From Comamonas antarctica (GTDB lineage Bacteria; Pseudomonadota; Gammaproteobacteria; Burkholderiales; Burkholderiaceae_C): a DNA stretch of 64,000 nt. Position 1 is the first letter of the stretch. Every line of letters begins with the position of its first letter. Below the pieces are notes generated by a model that ran no database searches, was not told the DNA's origin, and saw only the letters and a list, made by a program, of their open reading frames with translations. A program made the position numbers and the translations under genes. The stretch spans positions 2,969,501 through 3,033,500 of the forward strand of contig NZ_CP054840.1 of assembly GCF_013363755.1 (NCBI RefSeq). Reading direction: 5' to 3'. Shown piece by piece: positions 18,558-27,262 of this stretch.

Positions 18558-19550
18558 ATGCTGAAGACCGCTTCCCGCCTCCCCCAACTTGGTGCCGCCG
18601 CGCTGCTCGCTCTTGGTGCCCTCGGCACCGCGCAGGCGCAGGAAAAGTTCACCTATATGACCAACTGGTATGCGCAGGCCGAGCACGGCGGCTTCTACCA
18701 GGCCGTGGCCACGGGCCTGTACAAGAAGTACGGCCTCGACGCGACCATCAAGATGGGCGGCCCCCAGGTCAACATCGTGCAGATGATGGCCGCAGGCCAG
18801 GCCGACTGCGTGATGGGATCGAGCGACCTGCAGATGATCCAGATGCGCGAAGGCGGCGTGCCCGTGACCAATGTCGCCGCGGTGTTCCAGAAGGACCTGC
18901 AGGTGCTGATCGCGCACGACGACGTGAAGAAGTTCGAGGACCTCAAGGGCAAGACCATTCTCATCGGCTCGTCGGCGCAGCGCGGCTACTGGCCCTGGCT
19001 CAAGGCGAAGTACGGCTTCACCGATGCCCAGACGCGCCCCTACACCTTCAACATCCAGCCCTTCGTGGCCGACAGGAACACCGCCCAGCAGGGCTATCTG
19101 ACGTCCGAGCCATTTGCCATTGCCAAGGCCGGCGTCAAGACCACCACGCTGATGTTCAGCGACCAGGGCTTCCCCGCGTACGCGACCACGGTGTCGTGCA
19201 TGGACAAGACGCTCAAGGCGCGCAGCGCCGCGGTGGCGGCCTTCGTCAAGGCCTCGATGGAAGGCTGGAAGAGCTACCTCGCCGACCCGGCGCCCGGCAA
19301 CGCGCTGATCAAGAAGGACAACCCGAACATGACCGACGAACAGCTGGCCTACAGCGTCGCCAAGCTCAAGGAACTGGGCATGGTCACGGGTGGCGACGCG
19401 GCCAGCATGGGCATAGGCGTGCTGACCGATGCGCGCGCCAAGGCGAGCTACGACTTCCTCGTCGAGACCAAGCTCATCGACCCGGCCAAGGTCAAGCTGG
19501 CCGATACCTACAGCACCCAGTTCGTCAAGGACCTCAAGGTCCTGCCCTGA
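18558..19550 (+). CDS. ABC transporter substrate-binding protein, NMT1/THI5-like
   Basis: Periplasmic binding protein of 330 residues with a signal peptide ending near ALGTAQAQ (about residue 28). The first strand TNWYAQAEHGGFYQAVATG is the hallmark of the NMT1/THI5-like group that includes binding proteins for pyrimidine and thiamine precursors, and resembles those more than taurine or nitrate receptors. It is followed by the cognate ATPase and permease. With the CodA-like and creatininase genes this argues for import of a pyrimidine-like or other N-heterocycle. Confidence 0.9.
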   Translation: MLKTASRLPQLGAAALLALGALGTAQAQEKFTYMTNWYAQAEHGGFYQAVATGLYKKYGLDATIKMGGPQVNIVQMMAAGQADCVMGSSDLQMIQMREGGVPVTNVAAVFQKDLQVLIAHDDVKKFEDLKGKTILIGSSAQRGYWPWLKAKYGFTDAQTRPYTFNIQPFVADRNTAQQGYLTSEPFAIAKAGVKTTTLMFSDQGFPAYATTVSCMDKTLKARSAAVAAFVKASMEGWKSYLADPAPGNALIKKDNPNMTDEQLAYSVAKLKELGMVTGGDAASMGIGVLTDARAKASYDFLVETKLIDPAKVKLADTYSTQFVKDLKVLP

Positions 19551-19604
19551 GCCTCAGTGCAGCCCTGAAACAGAGGCTTCGGCCCCATACATCGAAAGGC
19601 GACC

Positions 19605-20444
19605 ATGAACCCCGATGCATCCCCGCCCGCCACCGCCGCGCCCGCCGCTGCACACGCCGCTGCACACGCCGTGGAGGTGCTGTCGGCCGAGAAGACCTAT
19701 CCCAACGGCACCCAGGCGCTGCTGCCCGTGGACCTGTGCATAGAGGAAGGCGAATTCGTCACGCTGCTCGGTCCCTCGGGCTGCGGCAAGAGCACGCTGC
19801 TGAAGATGGTGGCCGGGCTGCTCGAGCCCACCGACGGCCGGCTGCAGCTGTGGCGCAAGCCCGTGGCGCAGCTCGAGGAGAGCGGCAAGAAGATGGCCTT
19901 CGTGTTCCAGTCGCCGACGCTCATGCCCTGGGCCAGCGTGCAGACCAATGTGCGCCTGCCGCTGGACCTGGCGGGCGTGCCGCGCGCCGAGGCCGATGCG
20001 CGCGTGGGCGAAGCGCTGGCCCTGGTCGGCCTGGCGAAATTTTCCAAGGCGCTGCCGCGCGCGCTGTCGGGCGGCATGCAGATGCGGGTGTCGATTGCGC
20101 GCGGGCTGGTGACCCAGCCCGACCTGCTGCTCATGGACGAGCCGTTTGGCGCGCTTGACGAGATCACGCGCCACAAGCTCGATGCCGACCTGCTGGACCT
20201 GTGGCGCAAGAAGAAGCTCACCGTGATCTTCGTCACGCACTCCATCCACGAGGCGGTGTTTCTCTCCAGCCGCGTGGTGATGATGGCCGCGCGCCCGGGC
20301 CGCGTGGTCGAGGAATTCCGCATCGACGCGCCCTACCCGCGCAGCGCCGATTTCATGGTCTCGCCCGAATTCAACCGCTACGCCAGGCTGCTGCAGGACA
20401 GCCTGCTGCGTGCCAGCGCCGACTCCATGGAGGCATTTGCATGA
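19605..20444 (+). CDS. ABC transporter ATP-binding protein (NitT/TauT type)
   Basis: Cytoplasmic ATPase of 279 residues. Walker A GPSGCGKST lies near residues 63-71, the Q-loop in VFQSPTLMPW, the signature LSGGMQMR near residue 156, Walker B LLLMDEPFGALDE near 175-187 and the switch His in VTHSIHEA. An Ala/Pro-rich 25-residue leader precedes the domain. Its stop overlaps the permease start (ATGA), so the two are coupled. Confidence 0.93.
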   Translation: MNPDASPPATAAPAAAHAAAHAVEVLSAEKTYPNGTQALLPVDLCIEEGEFVTLLGPSGCGKSTLLKMVAGLLEPTDGRLQLWRKPVAQLEESGKKMAFVFQSPTLMPWASVQTNVRLPLDLAGVPRAEADARVGEALALVGLAKFSKALPRALSGGMQMRVSIARGLVTQPDLLLMDEPFGALDEITRHKLDADLLDLWRKKKLTVIFVTHSIHEAVFLSSRVVMMAARPGRVVEEFRIDAPYPRSADFMVSPEFNRYARLLQDSLLRASADSMEAFA

Positions 20445-21334
20445 GCACCCCATTTCCCTCTGTGGCTGCGGCCGACATGCCGCGCGCCGAGCCGGCTGCG
20501 CCCGCCATTGCCCAGCGCCAGCCGGCGGTGCGCACGAAGCCCGCGCGCACGCCGCTGCTGCGGCAGCCGCGCGTGCAGCGCGTGCTCTATCCCTTGCTGG
20601 TCGGCGTGGCCTTGCTTGCGCTGTGGCAGGGCCTGGTCACGGGGCTGGAGCTGCCGCCCTATCTCGTGCCCTCGCCGCTGCTGATGCTCGAGACGCTGAT
20701 CGCCGACTGGGCGCCGCTGGGCGCGTCGCTGTGGGTCACGATCAAGATCACGCTGCTGGCCTTCATTGCCGCGACCGTTGCCGGCGTGCTGATCTCCTTT
20801 CTGTTCGTGCAGAGCAAGGGCATAGAGACCGCGCTGTTTCCCTATGCCGTGCTGCTGCAGGTCACGCCCATCGTGGCCGTCGCGCCGCTGATCATCATCT
20901 GGGTCAAGGACCCGACGGCATCGATGGTGATCTGCGCGGCGCTGGTGGCGCTGTTTCCCATCATCAGCAACACCACGCTGGGCCTGCGCAGCATCGAGCC
21001 CGACCTGCAAAGCTACTTCCAGCTCAACCGCGCGACCCGGCTGCAGACGCTGGTGCGGCTGCGCATCCCGAGCGCGCTGCCCTACTTCTTTGGCGGGCTG
21101 CGCATCTCCAGCGGCCTGGCGCTGATCGGCGCCGTCGTCGCCGAGTTCGTTGCGGGCACGGGCGGCGCGGGCGCGGGCCTGGCCTACCAGATCCTGCAGG
21201 CCGGCTTCCAGCTCAACATCCCGCGCATGTTTGCCGCGCTGCTGCTGATCTCGCTGACCGGCGTGGGGATGTTCGTGCTGATGGCGTGGCTTAGCCGCCT
21301 GGCATTGGGCAGCTGGCATTCCAGCGAGAACTAA
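20441..21334 (+). CDS. ABC transporter permease (NitT/TauT type)
   Basis: Inner-membrane permease of 297 residues with about six helices after a 45-residue cytoplasmic N-terminus. The EAA-type coupling loop is in LQSYFQLNRATRLQTLVRLRIPSALPYFFGGL (split here: SYFQLNRATRLQ and IPSALPYFFGGL), typical of taurine/nitrate/pyrimidine importers. The ATG lies inside the end of the ATPase gene. A dispersed palindromic repeat starts directly after the stop codon. Confidence 0.92.
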   Translation: MSTPFPSVAAADMPRAEPAAPAIAQRQPAVRTKPARTPLLRQPRVQRVLYPLLVGVALLALWQGLVTGLELPPYLVPSPLLMLETLIADWAPLGASLWVTIKITLLAFIAATVAGVLISFLFVQSKGIETALFPYAVLLQVTPIVAVAPLIIIWVKDPTASMVICAALVALFPIISNTTLGLRSIEPDLQSYFQLNRATRLQTLVRLRIPSALPYFFGGLRISSGLALIGAVVAEFVAGTGGAGAGLAYQILQAGFQLNIPRMFAALLLISLTGVGMFVLMAWLSRLALGSWHSSEN

Positions 21335-21336
21335 CG

Positions 21337-21430
21337 CACCCCCTGAGCCGCTTCGCGTCTTCCCCCTCTCAACCTTCGGTGGAGGGGGACGGCGCCCTCG
21401 CTGCGGGGCGGCCCTTGCTCGGCGCCCCCC
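21337..21430 (+). repeat. Dispersed intergenic repeat, copy 1
   Basis: One of five copies in this window of a roughly 90-150-bp element. It begins CACCCCCTGAGC, contains CTCAACCTTCGGTGGAGGGG in the middle and ends GCGGGGCGGCCCTTGCTCG-like. The element contains several self-complementary segments and is always between genes. Here it separates the permease and FAD-oxidase genes. Confidence 0.85.
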
Positions 21431-21465
21431 ACTCTCCCGTTTTTGAACGAGCGCCTAACCAAATC

Positions 21466-22833
21466 ATGACCACCACCGCCGCCCACCAGCTCCCCGAACA
21501 ACTGCCCGATCTCGACTGGATCACCGACCCGCTGCGCGTGGGCCGTCTCTCGCAGGACTTTGCCTGGTTCAGCCCGGTGCTCAAGCGCGAACTCGCGGGC
21601 AAGCGCGCCGAGATCGCCGTGCGCCCGCGCAGCGAGGACGAGATCCGCCAGGTGGTCGCGGCCTGCGCCAGCGCCGGCATTCCGATCACCGTGCGCGGCA
21701 GCGGCACGGGCAACTACGGCCAGTGCACGCCTTTGCACGGCGGCGTGATACTGGACCTGTCGGCCTACAACGCGTTTGGCTGGGTGCGCGGCGGTGTCGG
21801 CCGGGCCCAGGCCGGCATCCGCCTCGCCGACTTCGACGCGCAGGCCAAGCCGCTGGGCCAGGAGCTGCGCTGGCTGCCCTCGACCTACCGCAGCGCGACG
21901 CTGGGCGGCCTGTTCGGCGGCGGCTTTGGCGGCGCGGGCTCGATCAACCACGGCCCGCTGGCCGCGCCCGGCAATGTGCTGGCGGTGCGCGCGATGAGCG
22001 TGGAGCCCGACCCGCAGGTCATCGAGCTGCGCGGCGCCGAAGCCATGCGGCTGCACCATACCTACGGCACCAACGGCATCGTGCTCGAACTCGAAGTCGC
22101 GCTCACGCCGGCCATCGCCTGGACAGAATGCATCGCCAGCTTCGACGACTTCGATGCGGCGCTGGAATTTGCCGACCGCTTCGCCTGCGCGCCGGGCCTG
22201 GAGAAAAAGGAAGTCTGCTTCCTGGCCGCGCCGATTCCCGAATACTTCACCAGCCTCGCCGAGCACCTGCGCGCGGGCTGCCACGCCGTGCTGCTGCTGG
22301 TCGCGCCGCACTCCGAGGCCGGCATGCGCGAGATGGCGGCGCTGCATGGCGGGCAGATCAGCTACCGCAAGACAGCCGAGGAGGTGAAGGCCGGCAACAA
22401 GACGCTGGTCGAATACACCTGGAACCACACCACGCTGCATGCGCTCAAGATCGACAAGAACCTGACCTATATCCAGAGCGGCTTCACCCCCCAGCGCCGC
22501 ATCGAACAGGTCAAGGCGCTGCAGGCCGCGCTGCAGGGCGAGGTGATGATGCACCTCGAATTCCTGCGCACCAAGGAAGGCGCGCCCAACTGCAGCGGCC
22601 TGCAGCTCATCCGCTACACCACCGAGGAACGGCTCAACCAGATCATGCAGATCCACCGCGACCATGGCGTGCAGATCAACAACCCGCATGTCTACATCGT
22701 CGAGGACGGCAAGCAGAACAACCTCGACCCGGCGGTGGTGGCCACCAAGCAGCGCTTCGATCCGCAGGGGCTGCTCAATCCGGGCAAGCTGCGCAGCTGG
22801 GAGGCCGTGCAGCCCGTGCGCCAGACGGCCTAG
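21466..22833 (+). CDS. FAD-binding (VAO/PCMH-type) oxidoreductase
   Basis: Flavoprotein of 455 residues with an FAD-binding PCMH domain. IAVRPRSEDEIRQVVAACA (about residues 47-65), then TVRGSGTGNYGQCTPLHGGV and TLGGLFGGGFGGAGSINHG carry the pyrophosphate-binding loops. The C-terminus ends FDPQGLLNPGKL, as in GlcD/D-lactate dehydrogenase relatives. It follows the importer after one dispersed repeat and may still be cotranscribed, oxidising a hydroxy-acid or alcohol product. Its stop codon overlaps the stop of the convergent Bug-receptor gene. Confidence 0.88.
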   Translation: MTTTAAHQLPEQLPDLDWITDPLRVGRLSQDFAWFSPVLKRELAGKRAEIAVRPRSEDEIRQVVAACASAGIPITVRGSGTGNYGQCTPLHGGVILDLSAYNAFGWVRGGVGRAQAGIRLADFDAQAKPLGQELRWLPSTYRSATLGGLFGGGFGGAGSINHGPLAAPGNVLAVRAMSVEPDPQVIELRGAEAMRLHHTYGTNGIVLELEVALTPAIAWTECIASFDDFDAALEFADRFACAPGLEKKEVCFLAAPIPEYFTSLAEHLRAGCHAVLLLVAPHSEAGMREMAALHGGQISYRKTAEEVKAGNKTLVEYTWNHTTLHALKIDKNLTYIQSGFTPQRRIEQVKALQAALQGEVMMHLEFLRTKEGAPNCSGLQLIRYTTEERLNQIMQIHRDHGVQINNPHVYIVEDGKQNNLDPAVVATKQRFDPQGLLNPGKLRSWEAVQPVRQTA

Positions 22834-23804
22834 TCCACTTTCACGCTGGCATTCTTGACGACTTGCGCCATGCGCTGCATCTCCGAGCGCATGAACGCCG
22901 CCGTGGCCTCGGGCGGCGTCAGCTTGATCTCGTAGCCCTGCGCGATCAGCGCATTGCGCGCCTCGGGCTGGGCCAGCGCCTGCTGGAAGCCCTGGTGCAG
23001 GCGCTGGCGCTCGGCCATGGGCAGGTCCTTGGGACCGATGGCCGCGATCCAGCCTTCGAGCGCGTAATCGGGCAGGCCCTGCTCGGCAATGGTCGGCAGC
23101 TCGGGCATCGACGGCACGCGCTGCGCCGTGGTCACGCCCAGGGCGCGCAGCATGCCGCTCTTGATGTGCGGCGCCGCGGGCGCGAGCGCCACCACGGCCC
23201 ACTGCACCTGGCCGCTGAGCAGGTCGTTCATCAGCATGCCCATGCCCTTGTAGGGAATGTGCTTCACGTCGAGCTTGGCCTGGTCGACCACCATGGCCGC
23301 GCCCAGATGCAGGATGGTGCCGTTACCCGAGGAGCCGTAGTTGAGCGTGCCGGGCTTGGCCTTGGCCAGCGCCACCAGCTCCTGGATGTTGCGCGCCGGC
23401 AGCGCCGGGTTGGCCACCAGCACGAAGGGCGTGGCGCCGATGACGGTGATGGGCGCGATGTCCTGCATCGCGTCAAACGGAATCGACGGATAGACGCTGG
23501 GATTGACCACATGGTTGTTCGACACCACGCCGATCATCGAGCCATCGCGCGGCCCGCGCACGATCTGCGCCGTGCCGGTGATGCCGCCCGCGCCCGGCAG
23601 GTTCTCGATCACCACGGGATGGCCCACGGCCTTGGCCAGCTGGCTGCTGATCGCGCGGATCGCGCCATCGGCGCCCGAGCCCGCCGACAGCGGCAGGATC
23701 ACGCGCAGCGGCTTGTCGCCCTGCGCCAGCGCGGCCAAGGGGGCAAACAGCGCGGCGGCGGCCAGGGTCAACAGCGTACGGCGTGGGGTCTTGGGGAATT
23801 GCAT
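22830..23804 (-). CDS. Bug family tripartite tricarboxylate transporter receptor
   Basis: Periplasmic solute receptor of 324 residues (TctC/Bug family, greatly expanded in Burkholderiales) that binds carboxylates. A signal peptide ends near ALAQGDKP (about residue 28). Family motifs are VILPLSAGSGADGAIRAIS, ENLPGAGGITGTA and YGSSGNGTILHLGAAM. It is followed upstream in the same direction by CoA-transferase and lyase genes, suggesting uptake of a hydroxy-dicarboxylate. No TctA/TctB membrane genes are adjacent. Its last codon overlaps the convergent FAD-oxidase stop. Confidence 0.93.
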   Translation of the reverse strand: MQFPKTPRRTLLTLAAAALFAPLAALAQGDKPLRVILPLSAGSGADGAIRAISSQLAKAVGHPVVIENLPGAGGITGTAQIVRGPRDGSMIGVVSNNHVVNPSVYPSIPFDAMQDIAPITVIGATPFVLVANPALPARNIQELVALAKAKPGTLNYGSSGNGTILHLGAAMVVDQAKLDVKHIPYKGMGMLMNDLLSGQVQWAVVALAPAAPHIKSGMLRALGVTTAQRVPSMPELPTIAEQGLPDYALEGWIAAIGPKDLPMAERQRLHQGFQQALAQPEARNALIAQGYEIKLTPPEATAAFMRSEMQRMAQVVKNASVKVD

Positions 23805-23873
23805 TTTTGTCTCCTGCTGTTTTTTATGCGAAATACAAAAAAGCCTGCGCAGTGCGCAGGCTCGGGGGCAAGC

Positions 23874-25100
23874 TCAAACCACGGCGCCGCTGGCTTCCAT
23901 GGCCTTGACCTCATCAGGGCTGTAGCCCAATCCATCGAGCAGCTGCCGCGTGTGTTCGCCCAGCGTCGGCGGGTTGTGGCGGATGCCCGGGCGCTGGCCG
24001 TCCATGCGGATCGGCAGCAGCGTGGTGCGCGCCGTCTGGCCTGCACGCTCGCCATCGGTGAGCGTGACTTCGGCCAGGCCGCCCGTGGCGTTGAGGTGCG
24101 GGTCGTCGAACAGCTGCTCGGGGCGCACGATGGGTGCATAGGGCAGGCCGTTGCGCTCGAACACGTCGGACAGCTGCTCGGTGCTGTAGGCCGCGAGGCG
24201 GCGGCGCAGCTCGGGCAGCAGCGTCGGGCGTGCACGCACGCGGTCGTTGTTGGTTGCCAGCAGCGGGTCGGCCTTGAGATCGGCGAAGTCCAGCGCGTCG
24301 CACAGCGTGCGCCATTGCGCATCGCTCACGGCGGCGAGGAATATCTGGCCATCGTCCTTGACGCTAAACACGTCATAGACCGCCCAGGCCGAGATGCGCT
24401 CGGGCATGGGCGCGGCGGCTTCGCCGGTGACCGCGTACTGCATCATGTGCTGTCCGACCAGGAACACATTGTTCTCGAACAGCGCCGAGTCGACTTCCTG
24501 GCCGCGGCCGGTGATGCCGCGCTGCATCAGCGCCGCCATCGCGCCGATCGCGCCGAACATGCCGCCCATGATGTCGTTGACGCTCGCACCCGCGCGCAGC
24601 GGGTCGCCGGGACGGCCGGTCATGTACGCCAGTCCGCCCATCATCTGCACCACTTCATCGAGCGCCGTGCGCTTGTCGTACGGCCCGGGCAGGAAACCCG
24701 CGTGGTTCACGTAGATCAGCCGCTCGTTCAGGCGCGACAGCGCGCTGTAGTCGAGGCCGTACTTCCTCATCACGCCGGGCTTGAAGTTCTGCACCACGAC
24801 ATCGGCCGAAGACGCCAGCCGGATCGCGGCCTGCAGCCCGTCGGGGTGGCGCAAATCCAGCGCAATGCTTTTCTTGTTGCGGTTGAACATCGGGAAGAAA
24901 CCCGCGCCCGCGCCCAGCAGGTGGCGCGTGCGGTCGCCCTCGACGGGCTCGACCTTGATCACCTCGGCCCCCAGGTCGGCCAGCACCATGCCACAGGTGG
25001 GCCCCATGACCATATGGGAAAACTCCACCACGCGCAGGCCCTGTAGCGGTAGCGCATTCGCCGGGGCCGCAGCCGCTGGCGCATTCAAATTCTCAGACAT
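23874..25100 (-). CDS. CaiB/BaiF family CoA-transferase
   Basis: Type III CoA-transferase of 408 residues that moves CoA between carboxylic acids. The N-terminus GLRVVEFSHMVMGPTCGMVLADLGAEVIKVEP is written here only by its ends (GLRVVEFSHM and GAEVIKVEP). The catalytic Asp is in GASVNDIMGGMFG (about residues 167-179). ATG 25100 lies 21 bases after the lyase gene, so the lyase, transferase and receptor form one operon. Together with the lyase it could activate and cleave 3-hydroxy-3-methylglutarate or citramalate-like acids. Confidence 0.93.
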   Translation of the reverse strand: MSENLNAPAAAAPANALPLQGLRVVEFSHMVMGPTCGMVLADLGAEVIKVEPVEGDRTRHLLGAGAGFFPMFNRNKKSIALDLRHPDGLQAAIRLASSADVVVQNFKPGVMRKYGLDYSALSRLNERLIYVNHAGFLPGPYDKRTALDEVVQMMGGLAYMTGRPGDPLRAGASVNDIMGGMFGAIGAMAALMQRGITGRGQEVDSALFENNVFLVGQHMMQYAVTGEAAAPMPERISAWAVYDVFSVKDDGQIFLAAVSDAQWRTLCDALDFADLKADPLLATNNDRVRARPTLLPELRRRLAAYSTEQLSDVFERNGLPYAPIVRPEQLFDDPHLNATGGLAEVTLTDGERAGQTARTTLLPIRMDGQRPGIRHNPPTLGEHTRQLLDGLGYSPDEVKAMEASGAVV

Positions 25101-25121
25101 CGCATTCCATCCAAATCCGGC

Positions 25122-26084
25122 TCAGGCGGCCACTGCCGCCGCGCCATTGAGCACCTGCGGCAGACCTGCCTGCCACAGCACACCATGCAGGGTCTCCCCT
25201 GGCAACCAGGCCCCGAGCTGCCGGCGCAATGCCAGCAGGGCCGTCACATCCAATCCCGTGGCCACGCCCATGCGCTCGAGCATGAACGCCAGGTCCTCGG
25301 TCGTCACATTGCCGCTGGCGCCAGGCGCATGCGGACAGCCGCCAATGCCGGCCAGGCAGGCATCGAAGCGCTCGATGCCGGTCTGCCAGGCGGCATAGGC
25401 ATTCGCCAGCCCCATGCCGCGCGTATCGTGGAAATGCGCGCAGGCCAGCTTGTCGCCGACTTCGCGGCGCGCGCGCTCGAACAGCCGGCGCACGCTCTCG
25501 GGATCGGCAAACCCGACAGTATCGGCGAGACTGACCCGGTCCGCGCCCGCATCGAGCAGCGCCACCATCAATCGCAGCACTTCCTCGGGCGCGACCTCGC
25601 CCTGCAGCGTGCAGCCGAAGGCCGTGCCCACGCCGCCTTCGATCAGCGTGGCGTGGCCGCCCGCATCGCGCTGCGCGCGGATGCGTGCCACCTCGGCCAC
25701 CACCTCGTCGGGTGTCTTGCGCAGATTGGCCAGGCTGTGCGCGTGGCTTGCCGACAGCGGCACCACCAGCAGGTCGGCGTCGCATTCGAGCGCCTTTTGC
25801 GCGCCCTTGAGGTTGGGCACCAGCACCGATGCCACCAGGCCGGGCAGCGTCTTGGCATGGGCCAGCACTTCGGCGGTATCGGCCAGTTGGGGCAGCAGCC
25901 GCGCGGGCACGAAGGAGCCGACCTCGATCTCGCGCTGGCCCGCGGCGTAGGCCGCATCGAGCCAGGCGATCTTGTGCGCCGTGGGCAAGGTCGGCGCCAG
26001 GCTTTGCAAGCCGTCACGCAGGCCGACTTCGCGAATGACGGCATGGCGCGGGCCTGCCGTGGCGTGGGAAGCAGTGAACGGCAT
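25122..26084 (-). CDS. Hydroxymethylglutaryl-CoA lyase family protein
   Basis: TIM-barrel lyase of 320 residues in the HMG-CoA lyase/DRE-TIM family. The DRE-like segment is VIREVGLRDGLQSL (about residues 17-30), the metal-binding His pair lies in ACAHFHDTRGMGLANA, and the catalytic Cys loop is AGIGGCPHAPGASGN (about 245-259). It is the first gene of the operon divergent from LysR. HMG-CoA cleavage to acetyl-CoA and acetoacetate is the family reaction, but citramalyl-CoA or other 3-hydroxyacyl-CoA substrates are possible. Confidence 0.92.
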   Translation of the reverse strand: MPFTASHATAGPRHAVIREVGLRDGLQSLAPTLPTAHKIAWLDAAYAAGQREIEVGSFVPARLLPQLADTAEVLAHAKTLPGLVASVLVPNLKGAQKALECDADLLVVPLSASHAHSLANLRKTPDEVVAEVARIRAQRDAGGHATLIEGGVGTAFGCTLQGEVAPEEVLRLMVALLDAGADRVSLADTVGFADPESVRRLFERARREVGDKLACAHFHDTRGMGLANAYAAWQTGIERFDACLAGIGGCPHAPGASGNVTTEDLAFMLERMGVATGLDVTALLALRRQLGAWLPGETLHGVLWQAGLPQVLNGAAAVAA

Positions 26085-26167
26085 GCCGTCTCCAAATCGT
26101 TATAGGGAAAGTGAGGATTCTAGGAATTCCTTGCGGGAACGGATAATCAATTTTGGAAGCTCTAGCC

Positions 26168-26180
26168 TTCCGAAACGGAA
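26168..26180. promoter_or_regulatory. Candidate LysR operator in the divergent gap
   Basis: TTCCG-AAA-CGGAA is a perfect short palindrome in the 118-base gap between the lyase and LysR genes. Other TTCC/GGAA motifs occur nearby at 26125-26141. LysR-type regulators usually bind in such divergent gaps. Assignment is tentative. Confidence 0.35.
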
Positions 26181-26202
26181 TACCTCAATCCTCTGCCCTG
26201 CG

Positions 26203-27069
26203 ATGCGCGACCTCGACCTCACGACCTTGCGGCTGTTTGTTGCCGTCTGCGAGCAGCGCAGCATCGCGGCCGCGGGCCTGCAGCAGGCGATGGTCGGCTC
26301 GGCCATCAGCAAGCGCCTGGCCCAGCTCGAGCACCAGATCGGCACGCAGCTGCTGGTGCGCAAGCGCCGCGGCGTGCAGCCCACGCCCGCGGGCGAAACC
26401 CTGCTAGAGCATGCGCGCGCACTGCTGGCGCGCAGCGAACTGGTGGCGCGCGACATGGCCGGCTATGCGCATGGCACGCGCGGCCATGTGCGGCTGCTGG
26501 TCACGGCGTCGGTGATCCAGGTCAGCCTCGAGGAACGCGTAAGCCCCGAGGTCGCGCGCGGCGTGCGCGAGGGCAGTGCCTCGGTCGGCATTTGCTGGGA
26601 TGCGGCCGACCTCGAAGGCCTGCAGACCGAGAGCTACCGCGGCGACCATCTGGCGATCTGCGCGCATGCGAGCCACCCGATCGCGCAGCGCGAGCGCGTG
26701 CATTTCGCCGACGCGCTGGAGCATGAATACGTCAACATGCCGGCGCTCAGCGCGGTGCAGCAGATGCTCACGCGCGCCGCGGCCGTGCATGGCAAGGTGC
26801 TGCAGTACCGCATGCAGGTCTCGCATTTCGAAGCCGCGCTGCGCGTCGTGCGCGCGAATCTGGCCATCAGCGTGGTGCCGGTGGAGATCGCGCAGCCGTT
26901 TGCCCGGGCGTATGGACTGCGGCTGGTGCCGCTGGCCGATGACTGGGCGCGGCGGCGCTTTGCGATCTGCTACCGCAGCCGGGACCAGCTGAGCCCGGCC
27001 GCACGCCTGCTGGTCGCGCATCTGCATGCCTGCGGGCCGGCACACGAGCGCGCTGCGGCCGCCCCATGA
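26203..27069 (+). CDS. LysR family transcriptional regulator
   Basis: Regulator of 288 residues. The N-terminal winged helix spans about residues 1-60 (LTTLRLFVAVCEQRSIAAAG, then SAISKRLAQLEHQIGTQLL), followed by a periplasmic-binding-like effector domain. ATG 26203 gives the standard LysR N-terminus. It is divergent from the lyase/CoA-transferase/Bug operon, which it probably controls in response to the imported acid. Confidence 0.92.
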   Translation: MRDLDLTTLRLFVAVCEQRSIAAAGLQQAMVGSAISKRLAQLEHQIGTQLLVRKRRGVQPTPAGETLLEHARALLARSELVARDMAGYAHGTRGHVRLLVTASVIQVSLEERVSPEVARGVREGSASVGICWDAADLEGLQTESYRGDHLAICAHASHPIAQRERVHFADALEHEYVNMPALSAVQQMLTRAAAVHGKVLQYRMQVSHFEAALRVVRANLAISVVPVEIAQPFARAYGLRLVPLADDWARRRFAICYRSRDQLSPAARLLVAHLHACGPAHERAAAAP

Positions 27070-27157
27070 GCCGCGGTTGGCATCGTGGCGCGGCAGCAAC
27101 ATTTGCCTGCATTTTTGGCATTTCTGCTCGCCTGCGCAGGGCGGATATGGTTCGGGA

Positions 27158-27196
27158 GCTACCAAACTTGTAGCAAGATGCTTTCCACGCTATAGT
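27158..27196 (+). promoter_or_regulatory. Promoter and operator of the HxlR-type gene
   Basis: TTGTAG (27168-27173) and TATAGT (27191-27196) are spaced 17 bases. The -35 overlaps the inverted repeat GCTAC-CAAACTT-GTAGC (27158-27174). HxlR-family regulators such as YodB bind TAC...GTA palindromes, so autoregulation is likely. Confidence 0.5.
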
Positions 27197-27262
27197 CATT
27201 CACGACTTGGCGACGCGCGTGCCGCACCGCTGAAACACCCATCGCGCAAGGAGAAGCGTTCC

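Noticed and set aside
21723..25046. 1107-residue plus-strand frame across the FAD oxidase, Bug receptor and CoA-transferase
   Set aside because: Out of frame with one real gene and antisense to two others.
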